A stretch of DNA of 42,653 nucleotides. It comes from JAGXQV01 sp964527565 (GTDB lineage Bacteria; Pseudomonadota; Gammaproteobacteria; Burkholderiales; Sulfuricellaceae). The first letter of the stretch is position 1; every line of letters starts with the position of its first letter. The notes beneath the pieces were generated by a model. That model ran no database searches. It worked only from the letters and a program-made list of their open reading frames with translations, and had not been told where the DNA came from. This document shows, piece after piece, positions 34,628 through 42,598 of this stretch. The position numbers were made by a program, and so were the translations under genes. Location of the stretch: NCBI GenBank assembly GCA_964527565.1, contig CAZGOY010000027.1:1-42653 (forward strand), in the 5' to 3' direction.

Positions 34628-35614
34628 TCATTTGAACAGCGCGTCGGCGAATTCCCGCGCGACGAACGGGTGCAGGTCGTCGATGCCTTCGCCCACGCCG
34701 ATGAAACGCACCGGCACCGGGCAGGTTTTGGCGATGGCGGCGATCACGCCGCCGCGTGCGGTGCCGTCGAGCTTGGTCAGCACCAGGCCGCTGAGGCCGA
34801 GCGCGTCGTTGAAGGACTTGACCTGCGCCAGCGCATTTTGGCCGGTGTTGGCGTCGAGAACCAGCAGCACTTCATGCGGGGCGCTGGCATCGGCCTTGGC
34901 GATCACGCGGCGGATCTTTTTCAATTCCTCCATCAGGTGCAATTGTGTCGGCAGACGCCCGGCGGTATCCGCCAGCACGATGTCGATGCCGCGCGCATGG
35001 GCGGCCTGGATGGCGTCGTAAATCACGGCGGCGGCATCGTTACCCTCCTGGCTGATGACGGTGACGCCGTTGCGTTCGCCCCAGGTTTGCAACTGTTCGC
35101 GCGCGGCAGCGCGGAAGGTGTCACCGGCGGCGAGCAGCACGGATTTGCCCTGCGCCTGGAAATATTTGGCCAGCTTGCCGATGGTGGTGGTCTTGCCGGC
35201 GCCGTTCACGCCCGCCAGCATGATGACAAAGGGTTTGTTTGTGCCGACGTCGAGCGGCTTTTCCAGCGTTGCCAGCATGTCCGTCAGGGCGTCGTGCAGC
35301 GCCGCCTGCAATTGGCTTGCGTCGCTCAGCCCCTGGCGCTTGACGCGCGCGCGCAAGTCGTCGAGCAGCGCCTGGGTGGCGTGGATGCCGACATCCGCAG
35401 TGAGCAGGACGGTTTCCAGTTCCTCGTAAAGTTCTTCGTCGATCTTGCCGCCGCCCAGCAGGCCGCCGAGTTTTTGTCCGAGATGGTCGCGCGTCTTCGC
35501 CAGTCCGCGGCGCAGGCGTTCGCTCCAGGAAAGCGGTTTTTCGGCGGGAGTCTCGTCGCTGGGAGATTTGTCCTTGGGAGAATCGTCCCTGGCGGATTTG
35601 AAGAAACTAAACAT
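34628..35614 (-). CDS. ftsY: Signal recognition particle receptor FtsY
   Basis: A 328-residue SRP GTPase. A short acidic/charged N-terminal A region (about 1-35), then the N domain and the G domain: VNGAGKTTTIGKLAKYFQAQ (P-loop), DTFRAAAREQLQTWGERNG, DTAGRLPTQLHLMEELKKI and TKLDGTARGGV, ending in IGVGEGIDDLHPFVAREFAD. It targets ribosomes making membrane proteins to SecYEG. First gene of ftsYEX; divergent from the M16 peptidase at 35681 with a 66-bp gap. Confidence 0.97.
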   Translation of the reverse strand: MFSFFKSARDDSPKDKSPSDETPAEKPLSWSERLRRGLAKTRDHLGQKLGGLLGGGKIDEELYEELETVLLTADVGIHATQALLDDLRARVKRQGLSDASQLQAALHDALTDMLATLEKPLDVGTNKPFVIMLAGVNGAGKTTTIGKLAKYFQAQGKSVLLAAGDTFRAAAREQLQTWGERNGVTVISQEGNDAAAVIYDAIQAAHARGIDIVLADTAGRLPTQLHLMEELKKIRRVIAKADASAPHEVLLVLDANTGQNALAQVKSFNDALGLSGLVLTKLDGTARGGVIAAIAKTCPVPVRFIGVGEGIDDLHPFVAREFADALFK

Positions 35615-35680
35615 GGGGGGATTGGTCAGACGCTACGCTATAATTTTTAACCTCGCCATTTTAGGCGATAAGGAGGGTTT

Positions 35681-37057
35681 GTGCGAAGTTTACCGAATTT
35701 ACTGATCTCCGCCTGTTGTCTGGCGCTGTTCCATGCGCCGTCAGCATTGGCGAACACCCACGAGTTCCGGCTCGACAACGGCATGAAGCTGATCGTCAAG
35801 GAAGACCATCGCGCCCCCGTGGCGGTGGCGCAGGTGTGGTACCGCGCGGGCAGCATGGACGAGGTGAGCGGCACCACCGGCGTGGCCCACGTGCTGGAGC
35901 ACATGATGTTCAAGGGCACGAAGGATGTTCCGGGCGGCCAGTTTTCCAAGATCATCGCGGCGGCGGGCGGCAAGGAAAACGCCTTTACCAGTTCCGACTA
36001 CACCGCCTATTTCCAGCAACTGCAAGTCGCCAAGCTGCCGGTCTCCTTCAAGCTGGAAGCCGACCGCATGAGCAATCTGGTGATTTCCGACGAGGAGTTC
36101 GCCAAGGAAATCAAGGTGGTGATGGAAGAGCGCCGCTGGCGCACCGACGACAAGCCGCAGGCGCTGGTGTATGAGCAGCTGCGTGCGGCGGCGTTCAATT
36201 CGCATCCCTACCGTCATCCGGTGATCGGCTGGATGAACGACCTGGAGAACATGACGGCGGAGGATGCGCGCGACTGGTACCGCCGCTGGTATTCCCCGTC
36301 CAACGCCATTCTGGTGGTGGTGGGCGCCGTCGAGCCGCAGGCGGTGCTCAAGCTGGCGCAGGAACATTACGGCAAAATCCCCGCGCGCGCCCTGCCTCCG
36401 CGCAAGCAGCCGGTGGAAGCCGGGCAGCGCGGCATCAAGCGCCTGACGGTGAAGGCTCCGGCGCAACTGCCCTATCTGCTGATGGGCTACCACGCCCCGG
36501 CGCTGCAAAATCCGGGAAACGACTGGGAACCCTATGCGCTGGATGTGCTTTCCGGCGTACTCGACGGCCATGCCTCGGCGCGGCTCAATAAATCGCTGGT
36601 GCGCGAGCAGCAGGTGGCGAGCGCGGTGGGCGCCGGTTACGACCTAGTCGCGCGCGGCCCGAGCATGTTCCTGCTCGACGGCACACCCGCCGAAGGCAAG
36701 ACGGTAGGGGATCTGGAAGCCGCCTTGCGCGCGGAAGTCGAGAAGATCAAGCAGGACGGCGTGAGCGAGGAGGAGTTGCAGCGCGTCAAGGCGCAGATCG
36801 TCGCCAACCGTGTGTACCAGCGCGATTCGATGTTCTACCAGGCGATGCTGATCGGCCAGATGGAAACCACCGGCCTGCCGCACCAGGCGCTGGATGTCAT
36901 TCTGGACAAGCTCAAGGCGGTCAGCGCCGAGCAGGTGCGCGAGGTGGCGCGCAAGTATCTGGTCGACGAACGCCTTACGGTGGCGGCACTCGACCCGCAG
37001 CCGCTGGACGGCGCCAAGACTGCAAAAGCACCCGAAGGAGGCCGTCATGCACATTGA
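35681..37057 (+). CDS. M16 family zinc metallopeptidase, catalytic subunit
   Basis: A 458-residue secreted protein starting with GTG at 35681 behind AAGGAGG. The signal is RSLPNLLISACCLALFHAPS with cleavage after ALA. The inverted zinc motif HxxEH is H70-V-L-E73-H74 (GVAHVLEHMMFKGT), with the distal Glu in VVMEERRWRTDDKP. It makes up the active half of a pitrilysin/processing-peptidase-like pair; the next gene is the inactive half. They overlap by 11 bases. Probably periplasmic. Divergent from ftsY, a common betaproteobacterial order. Confidence 0.93.
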   Translation: MRSLPNLLISACCLALFHAPSALANTHEFRLDNGMKLIVKEDHRAPVAVAQVWYRAGSMDEVSGTTGVAHVLEHMMFKGTKDVPGGQFSKIIAAAGGKENAFTSSDYTAYFQQLQVAKLPVSFKLEADRMSNLVISDEEFAKEIKVVMEERRWRTDDKPQALVYEQLRAAAFNSHPYRHPVIGWMNDLENMTAEDARDWYRRWYSPSNAILVVVGAVEPQAVLKLAQEHYGKIPARALPPRKQPVEAGQRGIKRLTVKAPAQLPYLLMGYHAPALQNPGNDWEPYALDVLSGVLDGHASARLNKSLVREQQVASAVGAGYDLVARGPSMFLLDGTPAEGKTVGDLEAALRAEVEKIKQDGVSEEELQRVKAQIVANRVYQRDSMFYQAMLIGQMETTGLPHQALDVILDKLKAVSAEQVREVARKYLVDERLTVAALDPQPLDGAKTAKAPEGGRHAH

Positions 37058-38369
37058 AAAATCCCTGTTCGCAATTTTATTGCTGGCGCTGAGCGCCGCT
37101 GCCCAGGCCGCGCCGCAAATCCAGCACTGGCGCACGGACAACGGCGTGCGCGTGTATTTCGTGGAAAACCACGACTTGCCGCTGCTTGACGTCAGTGTGG
37201 ATTTCGATGCCGGCAGCCGCCGCGACACCCCGGAAAAATCCGGGCTGGCGGCCATGACCCGGCGCCTGCTGTCCCTCGGCGCGGGCGGTCTCGACGAAAA
37301 CCGGATATCCCAGCGCATGGCCGATGTCGGCGCCTCGCTGGGCGGCAGTTTCGACCCCGATCGCGCGGGCGTCAGCCTGCGCACCTTGAGCAGCGAGCGC
37401 GAGCGCGAACAGGCGCTGGACGTGCTGGCGCGGGTGGTGCAGCAGCCGGAATTTCCCGAGCAGGTATTGCAGCGCGAGAAGAACCGCAGCATCGCCGGTA
37501 TCAAGGAAGCGGAAACCCAGCCCGATTACCTTGCCGCCAAGGCGTTTCGCACCCTGCTGTACGGCAATCATCCCTACGCCCTGCAACAGGGCGGCGAGGT
37601 GGCGACGGTGGGCGCGCTGACGCGCCAGGATGTGCAGGATTTCTGGCGCACCCACTATCGCGCGGACAACGCCCAGGTGGCGATTATCGGCGACGTGACG
37701 GCGGCGCAGGCCAAAGCCATCGCCTTGCGGCTCACCGCCGATCTGCCGCGCGGCGCGGGGGAAATCCGGGCGCTGCCGCCGGTGGCGCGCGATCTCCCGG
37801 CGCAAATCCGGCGCATCGCCCATCCGGCCACGCAAAGTCATATCCTGGTGGGTGTGCCGGGCATCAAGCGTGCCGACCCCGACTATTTCCCCTTGCTGGT
37901 CGGCAACTATATCCTTGGCGGCGGCGGTTTCGATTCGCGCTTGCTTGAAGAAGTGCGCCAGAAGCGCGGGCTGGCCTATAGCGCCTACAGCCATTTCTCG
38001 CCGATGAAGCAGGAAGGCGCGTTCCAGATCGGTTTGCAGACCAAGCGCGAACAGGCCGAGCAGGCGCTCGAAGTGGTGCGGGAAACCCTGGCGAAATTCG
38101 TCGCCGAAGGCCCCAGCGAAGCGGAACTCAAGCAAGCCAGGGACAACCTGACCGGCGGCTTTCCGCTACGCATCGACAGCAACCGCAAGATACTCGACTA
38201 TCTGGTGGCCATCGGTTTTTACGATTTGCCGCTCACCTACCTGGATGAATTCATCGCCCAGGTTGAAAAAGTGACGGCGGCGGACATTCGCGTCGCCTTT
38301 TCCCGCCATGTCAAACCGGATGCCCTGGTGACGGTGATCGTTGCCGGTGATGGTCCGGGGCGGCAGTGA
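37047..38369 (+). CDS. M16 family peptidase homologue, non-catalytic subunit
   Basis: A 440-residue protein from the ATG at 37047, behind AAGGAGG and overlapping the previous gene; the in-frame open region back to 36894 is inside that gene. Signal: MHIEKSLFAILLLALSAAAQ then AA cleavage. At the site of HxxEH it has AMTRRLLSLGAGGLDENRIS, so the zinc ligands are missing; the R/Y substrate-binding part is kept (GGGGFDSRLLEEVRQKRGLA). This is the usual partner that forms a clam-shell with the catalytic M16 subunit. Confidence 0.92.
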   Translation: MHIEKSLFAILLLALSAAAQAAPQIQHWRTDNGVRVYFVENHDLPLLDVSVDFDAGSRRDTPEKSGLAAMTRRLLSLGAGGLDENRISQRMADVGASLGGSFDPDRAGVSLRTLSSEREREQALDVLARVVQQPEFPEQVLQREKNRSIAGIKEAETQPDYLAAKAFRTLLYGNHPYALQQGGEVATVGALTRQDVQDFWRTHYRADNAQVAIIGDVTAAQAKAIALRLTADLPRGAGEIRALPPVARDLPAQIRRIAHPATQSHILVGVPGIKRADPDYFPLLVGNYILGGGGFDSRLLEEVRQKRGLAYSAYSHFSPMKQEGAFQIGLQTKREQAEQALEVVRETLAKFVAEGPSEAELKQARDNLTGGFPLRIDSNRKILDYLVAIGFYDLPLTYLDEFIAQVEKVTAADIRVAFSRHVKPDALVTVIVAGDGPGRQ

Positions 38370-38965
38370 GCCGTCATCCGCCGGGCAGAAATGTGGCAGG
38401 CGGCACCCCGGCGGGGCGTAACCGGGTGCGCATCATCGGCGGCGAGTGGCGCCGCCGCTGGCTGGATTTTCCCGCAGTGGAGGGGCTGCGCCCCACCCCC
38501 GACCGGGTGCGCGAAACGCTGTTCAACTGGCTGGGGCAGGAACTGGACGGCATGGCTTGTCTCGATCTTTTCGCCGGCAGCGGCGCGTTGGGTTTCGAGG
38601 CACACTCGCGCGGCGCGGCGCGGGTGGTGATGGTGGAGCGCGACCGGCAGGCCGCCAGAGCGCTACGTGACAACGCCGCCAAACTGGGCGCGCAACGCCT
38701 GGAATTGCACGAGTCCGACGCCCTGCCGTTTCTGGCGCGCGAAACGCGCCGTTTCGATGTGGTTTTCCTCGACCCGCCTTTCCTTGGGGCGTTTTTGCCG
38801 CTATTATTCCCGCTTCTTGAAAACCGCCTCAATTCTCGCGGGCTGGTTTATGCCGAAAGCGGACAGCCTCTGGATGCGAGTGTGACGGGGCCAGGCTGGC
38901 GCATCCGGCGTGAAGGCCGCGCCGGCAAGGTATTTCATTATTTGTTGGAAAGGGCGGCGCCATGA
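38366..38965 (+). CDS. rsmD: 16S rRNA (guanine966-N2)-methyltransferase
   Basis: A 199-residue methyltransferase, GTG start at 38366 overlapping the M16 stop (GTGA). Seen: RNRVRIIGGEWRRRWLDFPA, LRPTPDRVRETLFNWLGQEL, SAM site CLDLFAGSGALGFEAHSRGA, and the catalytic DPPF in FDVVFLDPPFLGAFLPLL. It modifies G966 of 16S rRNA. It overlaps coaD by 4 bases (ATGA), the common rsmD-coaD pair. Confidence 0.95.
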   Translation: MSRHPPGRNVAGGTPAGRNRVRIIGGEWRRRWLDFPAVEGLRPTPDRVRETLFNWLGQELDGMACLDLFAGSGALGFEAHSRGAARVVMVERDRQAARALRDNAAKLGAQRLELHESDALPFLARETRRFDVVFLDPPFLGAFLPLLFPLLENRLNSRGLVYAESGQPLDASVTGPGWRIRREGRAGKVFHYLLERAAP

Positions 38966-39444
38966 CCTTGAAGGCGATTTACCCCGGCACCTTCGACCCG
39001 GTGACGCGCGGTCACGAGGATCTGGTACGACGCGCCGTGCGCCTGTTTGACGAGGTGGTCGTGGCGGTGGCCGGCAGCCCCGCCAAGAAACCGTATTTTC
39101 CGCTGGATGAGCGGGTGGAGATGGCCTCCGCCGTGCTGGCCGACCTGCCCATGGTGAAGGTGGTCGGCTTCGACGGCTTGTTGATGGATTTTTTGCGCGC
39201 CAACGGCGCGCGCGTGGTGTTGCGCGGTTTGCGCGCGGTATCGGATTTTGAATACGAGTTCCAGTTGGCGGGCATGAACCGTAGTTTGTACGCCGAAGTG
39301 GAAACCGTGTTTCTGACGCCATCCGAACAGTACATGTTCATTTCGGCCAGTATGGTGCGCGAGATCGCGCTGCTGGGTGGCGATGTCAGTCAGTTCGTGC
39401 ATCCCCTCATCAAGGAGCGCATGATGAAACGAATTTTGTCTTAA
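38962..39444 (+). CDS. coaD: Phosphopantetheine adenylyltransferase
   Basis: A 160-residue nucleotidyltransferase, fourth step of CoA synthesis. Seen: AIYPGTFDPVTRGHEDLVRR (T/HxGH-type motif, GH in RGHEDL), RVVLRGLRAVSDFEYEFQLA, MNRSLYAEVETVFLTPSEQY and FISASMVREIALLGGDVSQF. Full family length. Translationally coupled to rsmD. Confidence 0.97.
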   Translation: MTLKAIYPGTFDPVTRGHEDLVRRAVRLFDEVVVAVAGSPAKKPYFPLDERVEMASAVLADLPMVKVVGFDGLLMDFLRANGARVVLRGLRAVSDFEYEFQLAGMNRSLYAEVETVFLTPSEQYMFISASMVREIALLGGDVSQFVHPLIKERMMKRILS

Positions 39445-39465
39445 CTTAACCTTGAGGAAATTATC

Positions 39466-39717
39466 ATGGCATTAATGATTACCGATGAATGCATCAACTG
39501 CGACGTGTGCGAGCCGGAATGTCCCAATGGCGCGATTACGCAGGGTGATGAAATCTATGTGATCGATCCCGACCTGTGCACCGAGTGCATCGGCCATTAC
39601 GACGAGCCGCAGTGCGTTTCGGTGTGCCCGGTGGACTGCATCCCCAAGGACCCCGCGCACGAGGAGTCCCGCGACCAGTTGCAAGCCAAGTTCGAGCGCA
39701 TCAGCGCGCAGAAGTAA
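39466..39717 (+). CDS. 2[4Fe-4S] ferredoxin, YfhL/Allochromatium type
   Basis: An 83-residue ferredoxin: ITDECINCDVCEPECPNGAI provides one CxxCxxCxxxC cluster site, and CTECIGHYDEPQCVSVCPVD the second with the 8-residue insertion between cysteines that defines the YfhL/Alvin family. The C-terminal helix (SRDQLQAKFERISAQ) is also typical. These carry electrons at very low potential. GAGGAAAT precedes ATG 39466; only 21 bases after coaD. A strong terminator follows. Confidence 0.95.
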   Translation: MALMITDECINCDVCEPECPNGAITQGDEIYVIDPDLCTECIGHYDEPQCVSVCPVDCIPKDPAHEESRDQLQAKFERISAQK

Positions 39718-39740
39718 GTTTGGCGGACGGGTTATCAAAG

Positions 39741-39775
39741 CGGCGGCACCCTGCGGGGTGCCGCCGCTTTTTTTA
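39741..39775 (+). terminator. Rho-independent terminator after the ferredoxin gene
   Basis: GCGGCGGCACC/GGTGCCGCCGC stem with a CTGCGG-type loop, then seven T. It ends the rsmD-coaD-ferredoxin run. Its T-run reaches the stop of the facing RHH fragment. Confidence 0.93.
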
Positions 39776-39892
39776 GGCGTGACCCGCGCGCCGCCCCAGT
39801 CCTTCGGCGATGAGGGCGAGCACCAGGGTATTCAGACTGACGCCTTCCTGGCGGGCGCGGGCGGTCAGTCTGTCCCGTTTACCGGAACAACG
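39773..39892 (-). pseudogene. C-terminal fragment of a ribbon-helix-helix/HicB-like protein
   Basis: The minus-strand frame ending at 39773 reads SGKRDRLTARARQEGVSLNT then LVLALIAEGLGRRAGHA. 'LxARARQEGVSLNTLVLALIAEGL' is the ribbon-helix-helix of HicB/TsoY-like proteins. There is no start codon; the frame overlaps the end of the next RHH gene (stop 39879). It may be a detached duplicate of such a gene. Confidence 0.45.
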
Positions 39893-40169
39893 AAAGCAAC
39901 GCCAACTGTTTTTCCACCGGCAGGCGCCGGAAAATGCCGAGAAACTGGCGTTCGGAATCGCTCAAGGCGTTTGCATAATCGAGGTTGGCGGAGGGGGACG
40001 CCGCATAGTGGGCGCTTTCCGGCGCCGCCTGCCGTTCCGTGCTTTTTTTCAAGCGGGCGATGACTTCGGCATTCAGGCTGCGATTATTGATCTTCGCTTC
40101 GCGCTCCAGCAAATCCTTCAGCTCCGACGGCATCCTGACGCCGAACGGCGCGATGTCCCGCACCTTCAT
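39879..40169 (-). CDS. Arc-type ribbon-helix-helix regulator
   Basis: A 96-residue protein, MKVRDIAPFGVRMPSELKDL then LEREAKINNRSLNAEVIARL: an Arc/MetJ-type ribbon-helix-helix (strand PFGVRMP, helices around ELKDLLERE and SLNAEVIARL). The C-terminal part (LSDSERQFLGIFRRLPVEKQ LALLSLF, helical) may mediate oligomerisation. AGGAG is 5 bases before the ATG at 40169. Phage-type repressors and antitoxins share this fold; no toxin is adjacent. Operator-like repeats lie just upstream. Confidence 0.8.
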   Translation of the reverse strand: MKVRDIAPFGVRMPSELKDLLEREAKINNRSLNAEVIARLKKSTERQAAPESAHYAASPSANLDYANALSDSERQFLGIFRRLPVEKQLALLSLFR

Positions 40170-40185
40170 AACAGCTCCTCATGGC

Positions 40186-40258
40186 ATGGTTGCACCATGT
40201 AACCACAAGACGCTTGACGGAAATAGAATCACTGTGTAACGATGGTCGCATTGTGTAA
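40186..40258. promoter_or_regulatory. Repeated operator-like sites before the RHH gene
   Basis: Three related sites on the plus strand: ATGGTTGCACCATGTAA (40186-40202), CACTGTGTAA (40230-40239) and ATGGTCGCATTGTGTAA (40242-40258). The first and third agree at most positions. They sit 17-90 bp upstream of the RHH start, fitting autoregulation. Confidence 0.5.
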
Positions 40259-40331
40259 TCATTCGGCAATGCGCGGATGATTCCCGGCGAGAAACAGGCT
40301 CGATGGAATTCGGGGCAGGCGTTTGTCCCGA

Positions 40332-40697
40332 TCAGCCCTTGATCGCGATGTTTTCCAGAAACCCCAGCAGGAAAAGCTGGGCTTGGGGGGGAAGGCCATC
40401 GAAGAGCTCCAGCAGGCGCTGGCGCCGTTCCTCCGGCGATGCCGGGTCGTTATCGGAAAGCGGCATCTGTGCCGCCGCCAGGAATTTGCCGCCGTTGCCG
40501 GTTGCCAGCCACTTGGGGTTCACGCCGAGAATCTTGGCGGCCTTGAAAAGGTAAGCCGCGTCCAGCGATTTGGTCTCGCCGCTTTCCCACATCGAAACGG
40601 CGTTGCGCGAGACGCCGCACGCCTTGGCGAGCGCCGCCTGCGAAATCCTGGCGTGGCTGCGGCGCGCCCAAATGATTCTTTCCGATAACAATCCCAT
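40332..40697 (-). CDS. XRE-family (Cro/CI-type) HTH regulator
   Basis: A 121-residue protein. The HTH is RISQAALAKACGVSRNAVSM then WESGETKSLDAAYLFKAAKI (residues about 15-55), followed by LGVNPKWLATG, the usual XRE end. The C-terminal half (EERRQRLLELFDGLPPQAQL FLLGFLENIA) is helical, without a LexA-like peptidase. Start ATG at 40697 lies next to a palindromic operator, so autorepression is likely. Possibly of phage origin. Confidence 0.85.
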   Translation of the reverse strand: MGLLSERIIWARRSHARISQAALAKACGVSRNAVSMWESGETKSLDAAYLFKAAKILGVNPKWLATGNGGKFLAAAQMPLSDNDPASPEERRQRLLELFDGLPPQAQLFLLGFLENIAIKG

Positions 40698-40762
40698 AGG
40701 TAAGCAATCTTTACGTTTTCGATGTAACGTATTCTTGACAATGTTGACAACATTGCTTACCT
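40698..40762. promoter_or_regulatory. Operator/promoter region of the XRE regulator
   Basis: AGGTAAGCAAT (40698-40708) is the exact inverse of ATTGCTTACCT (40752-40762). Between them a 17-bp perfect palindrome CAATGTTGACAACATTG (40739-40755) covers TTGACA (40735-40740 and 40745-40750). On the minus strand TTGTCA-N17-TTACAT is a plausible promoter for the XRE gene. Divergent control of the next plus-strand gene is possible. Confidence 0.65.
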
Positions 40763-40903
40763 TTCGCGGGCGCTGCGGGGATTTGAGGATTTGGTGTTTA
40801 GACGACCAAAAAGACCAGCACCGAATTAGCCCGGCAACCGGGATAGTCGCGATAAAGCCACGCCTGCCGGTTTACTCAGACGATGTGCCAAAGGAGATTC
40901 CGC

Positions 40904-41290
40904 ATGGGGTACAGCATCAAGGATATGGAAAACGCCGCCAGGAGCGCCAATCAGCGCCTTGAGCAACGTTCGCAGGAGCGCGGCGAAGCGCTGGCAAACC
41001 ATGTCTTGCAAAGAACTGCCCAAGGTCGCGGCCTTTGGTTCATCGTTTTATGGCCCGCGTGGCTATTGATCTTTGCTTTCTCCGGCGTGTTTTTCACCAA
41101 CCTGCTCGACAAATTCGGCCTGGGCGCACCGCTGTCCTGGATCGGGATGGCGGGTGGCGTCCTCCTTGCAAGAGCCTGGTATCTGTCCGATTTCACCGTC
41201 AATCACCCATTTCTGGGTTCCGTATTCGGCTATTTCGGCACCGCTATAGCGGCAATGATGTTGGCGCGAACTTTTGGCATTTCACTTTAA
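40904..41290 (+). CDS. Small membrane protein of unknown function
   Basis: A 128-residue protein from ATG 40904, preceded by AAGGAG at 40891-40896; an in-frame ATG at 40883 lies before that site and is rejected. A charged soluble N-terminus (about 1-45, coiled-coil-like RSANQRLEQRSQERGEALAN) is followed by three hydrophobic segments: LWFIVLWPAWLLIFAFSGVF, APLSWIGMAGGVLLARAWYL and PFLGSVFGYFGTAIAAMMLA. No family recognised. It lies divergent from the XRE regulator. Confidence 0.75.
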   Translation: MGYSIKDMENAARSANQRLEQRSQERGEALANHVLQRTAQGRGLWFIVLWPAWLLIFAFSGVFFTNLLDKFGLGAPLSWIGMAGGVLLARAWYLSDFTVNHPFLGSVFGYFGTAIAAMMLARTFGISL

Positions 41291-41301
41291 TAGGGGGGGA
41301 T

Positions 41302-41381
41302 ATGGAAACGTGTCCAAGTTGTAAGCCCTGAATGCCGTCAATGACAGCGAGCGCCGGGCAAAAGCCATCGCCTACGGGTAA
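41302..41381 (+). pseudogene. Frameshifted short zinc-ribbon peptide
   Basis: ATG 41302 behind a G-run reads METCPSCKP and stops at 41331. Backing up one base at 41325, the frame continues ALNAVNDSERRAKAIAYG to a stop at 41381, matching the continuation of 'CPxCKALN' zinc-ribbon peptides. A one-base frameshift is inferred. Otherwise 41382-41488 holds no gene I recognise. Confidence 0.35.
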
Positions 41382-41488
41382 AGCCGGGCGGGAGATTCAA
41401 CGTCGGCTGAATTTACCGGCATTTCAGGCATCCTCCGCTGCCGGATGGCTGATGAATTTGACGGCAGCGTAATCAAGGGGGAACCACC

Positions 41489-41662
41489 ATGTCGTACAAA
41501 CCGGATAGTGATGAAGTTTATTTCTGCGGCAAATGCAACCGCACCCAGCAGCCCAGCGAAGGCGAGCGCTGCAAGGTATGCGGCAAACAAACCGTCAGTT
41601 GGTATGACAGCCGCGAAACCTCCGCAGACGCCATGCGGAAATGGAAGAACGTCAACGGTTGA
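41489..41662 (+). CDS. Small zinc-ribbon protein
   Basis: A 57-residue protein, MSYKPDSDEVYFCGKCNRTQ then GERCKVCGKQTVSWYDSRET. Two CxxC pairs (CGKC and CKVC, 15 residues apart) form a rubredoxin-like zinc ribbon. AAGGGGGAA precedes the ATG. Function unknown; such small ribbons often bind nucleic acid or act as accessory subunits. It lies between the regulator block and the DUF1566 gene. Downstream (41671-41731) there are two GC hairpins, one GTCGGCGG/CCGCCGAC-like, without T-run. Confidence 0.7.
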   Translation: MSYKPDSDEVYFCGKCNRTQQPSEGERCKVCGKQTVSWYDSRETSADAMRKWKNVNG

Positions 41663-41781
41663 GCCATAACCGCGACCGGTTTCGAGCGTCGCGGTGACGT
41701 CGGCGGTGGGGCTTCCGCCTTCCCCGCCGACATCCTCCCGCAGAACTGAATTTAATTACAAGACAACCCCCCGGAGGAACC

Positions 41782-42561
41782 ATGCGTTTCCTGATGCTCC
41801 CGCTCGCCCTTGTTTTTTCCGCCATCGCCCAGGCCGCCGGCCTCAACGACAGCGGCATCGTCCTGTGCGGCGATGCCGCCAGCAACACCGTCGATTGCAG
41901 CAGCGCCGACCCCGCCGGTTACCCGCGCCAGGATGGCCGCTTCGGGCGCGCCGCCATGGATGCCGCCGGAGTGCTCTACAAAGTGGGCGCCAGCTCCTCG
42001 CTGGGTTTCGATTTCACCAAGATCGCCAACAACGGCACGGAACTCGCGGCAAACGCCGCGCTGGGCAGCGGCGCGACCGACTGGGCCTGCACGCGCGACA
42101 ACGTCACCGGCCTCACCTGGGAAGTGAAGGTCAACGACAACACCCACCTGCGCCACAAGGGCCACACCTACAGATGGTACGACACCGACAGCACGCGCAA
42201 CGGCGGGAATAGCGGCAGCGTGGGCACAAACACCTGCAACGCCACCCTGCCATCCAGCCAATGCAACACCCAGGCCTACGTCACCGCCGTCAACAGCGCC
42301 CAACTGTGCGGCGCCAGCGACTGGCGCATGCCGCACAAGGACGAACTGCTCGGCCTGGTGGACCAAAGCAAGCAGGGCAGCGGCGCCGCCACCATCGACA
42401 GCACCTACTTCCCCAACGCGACCACCGGCTTGCATTGGTCAGGAACCAATTTTGCGGCCCATCCGGCCGCTGCCTGGCTCGTCTTTTTCGACTATGGCTA
42501 CGACTACGGCGGCGTTAAGCCCTCTGTCAATGTCGTTCGTCTCGTACGAGGCGGACAGTAA
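41782..42561 (+). CDS. Secreted DUF1566 protein, probable DGR variable target
   Basis: A 259-residue protein. Signal MRFLMLPLALVFSAIAQAAG; GGAGG lies 5 bases before ATG 41782. The body holds two DUF1566/C-type-lectin-like signatures: TDWACTRDNVTGLTWEVKVN, and LCGASDWRMPHKDELLGLVD, then IDSTYFPNATTGLHWSGTNF. From H218 the codons are nearly all NNY (CAT, ACC, AAT, TTT, GCC, GTC, TAT, TAC ...), and the end is VRLVRGGQ. In diversity-generating retroelements the reverse transcriptase rewrites adenines of a template repeat, so AAY codons become NNY here; DUF1566 proteins ending in VRLVRGGQ are known DGR targets. A putative avd start follows at 42599. Likely displayed on the cell surface. Confidence 0.8.
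   Translation: MRFLMLPLALVFSAIAQAAGLNDSGIVLCGDAASNTVDCSSADPAGYPRQDGRFGRAAMDAAGVLYKVGASSSLGFDFTKIANNGTELAANAALGSGATDWACTRDNVTGLTWEVKVNDNTHLRHKGHTYRWYDTDSTRNGGNSGSVGTNTCNATLPSSQCNTQAYVTAVNSAQLCGASDWRMPHKDELLGLVDQSKQGSGAATIDSTYFPNATTGLHWSGTNFAAHPAAAWLVFFDYGYDYGGVKPSVNVVRLVRGGQ
42430..42561 (+). repeat. Probable DGR variable repeat (VR)
   Basis: Region from TTGCATTGG through the stop. Third codon positions are C or T in almost all codons from H218 to V252, the pattern left when AAC/AAT codons of a template are mutated at their adenines; the final GTTCGTCTCGTACGAGGCGG is a constant-looking GC-rich end (candidate IMH), containing the palindrome CTCGTACGAG at 42541-42550. The template repeat is not in the window. 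Confidence 0.65.
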
Positions 42562-42598
42562 TTGACCCTTTTAAGGTTTTTTTCTGAAAGGCACCGCG

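Noticed and set aside
37047..42429. DGR template repeat or reverse transcriptase inside the window
   Set aside because: No adenine-rich near-copy of the VR was found left of it, and the only RT (1-597) is a group II intron maturase with YADD and domain V, not a DGR RT.
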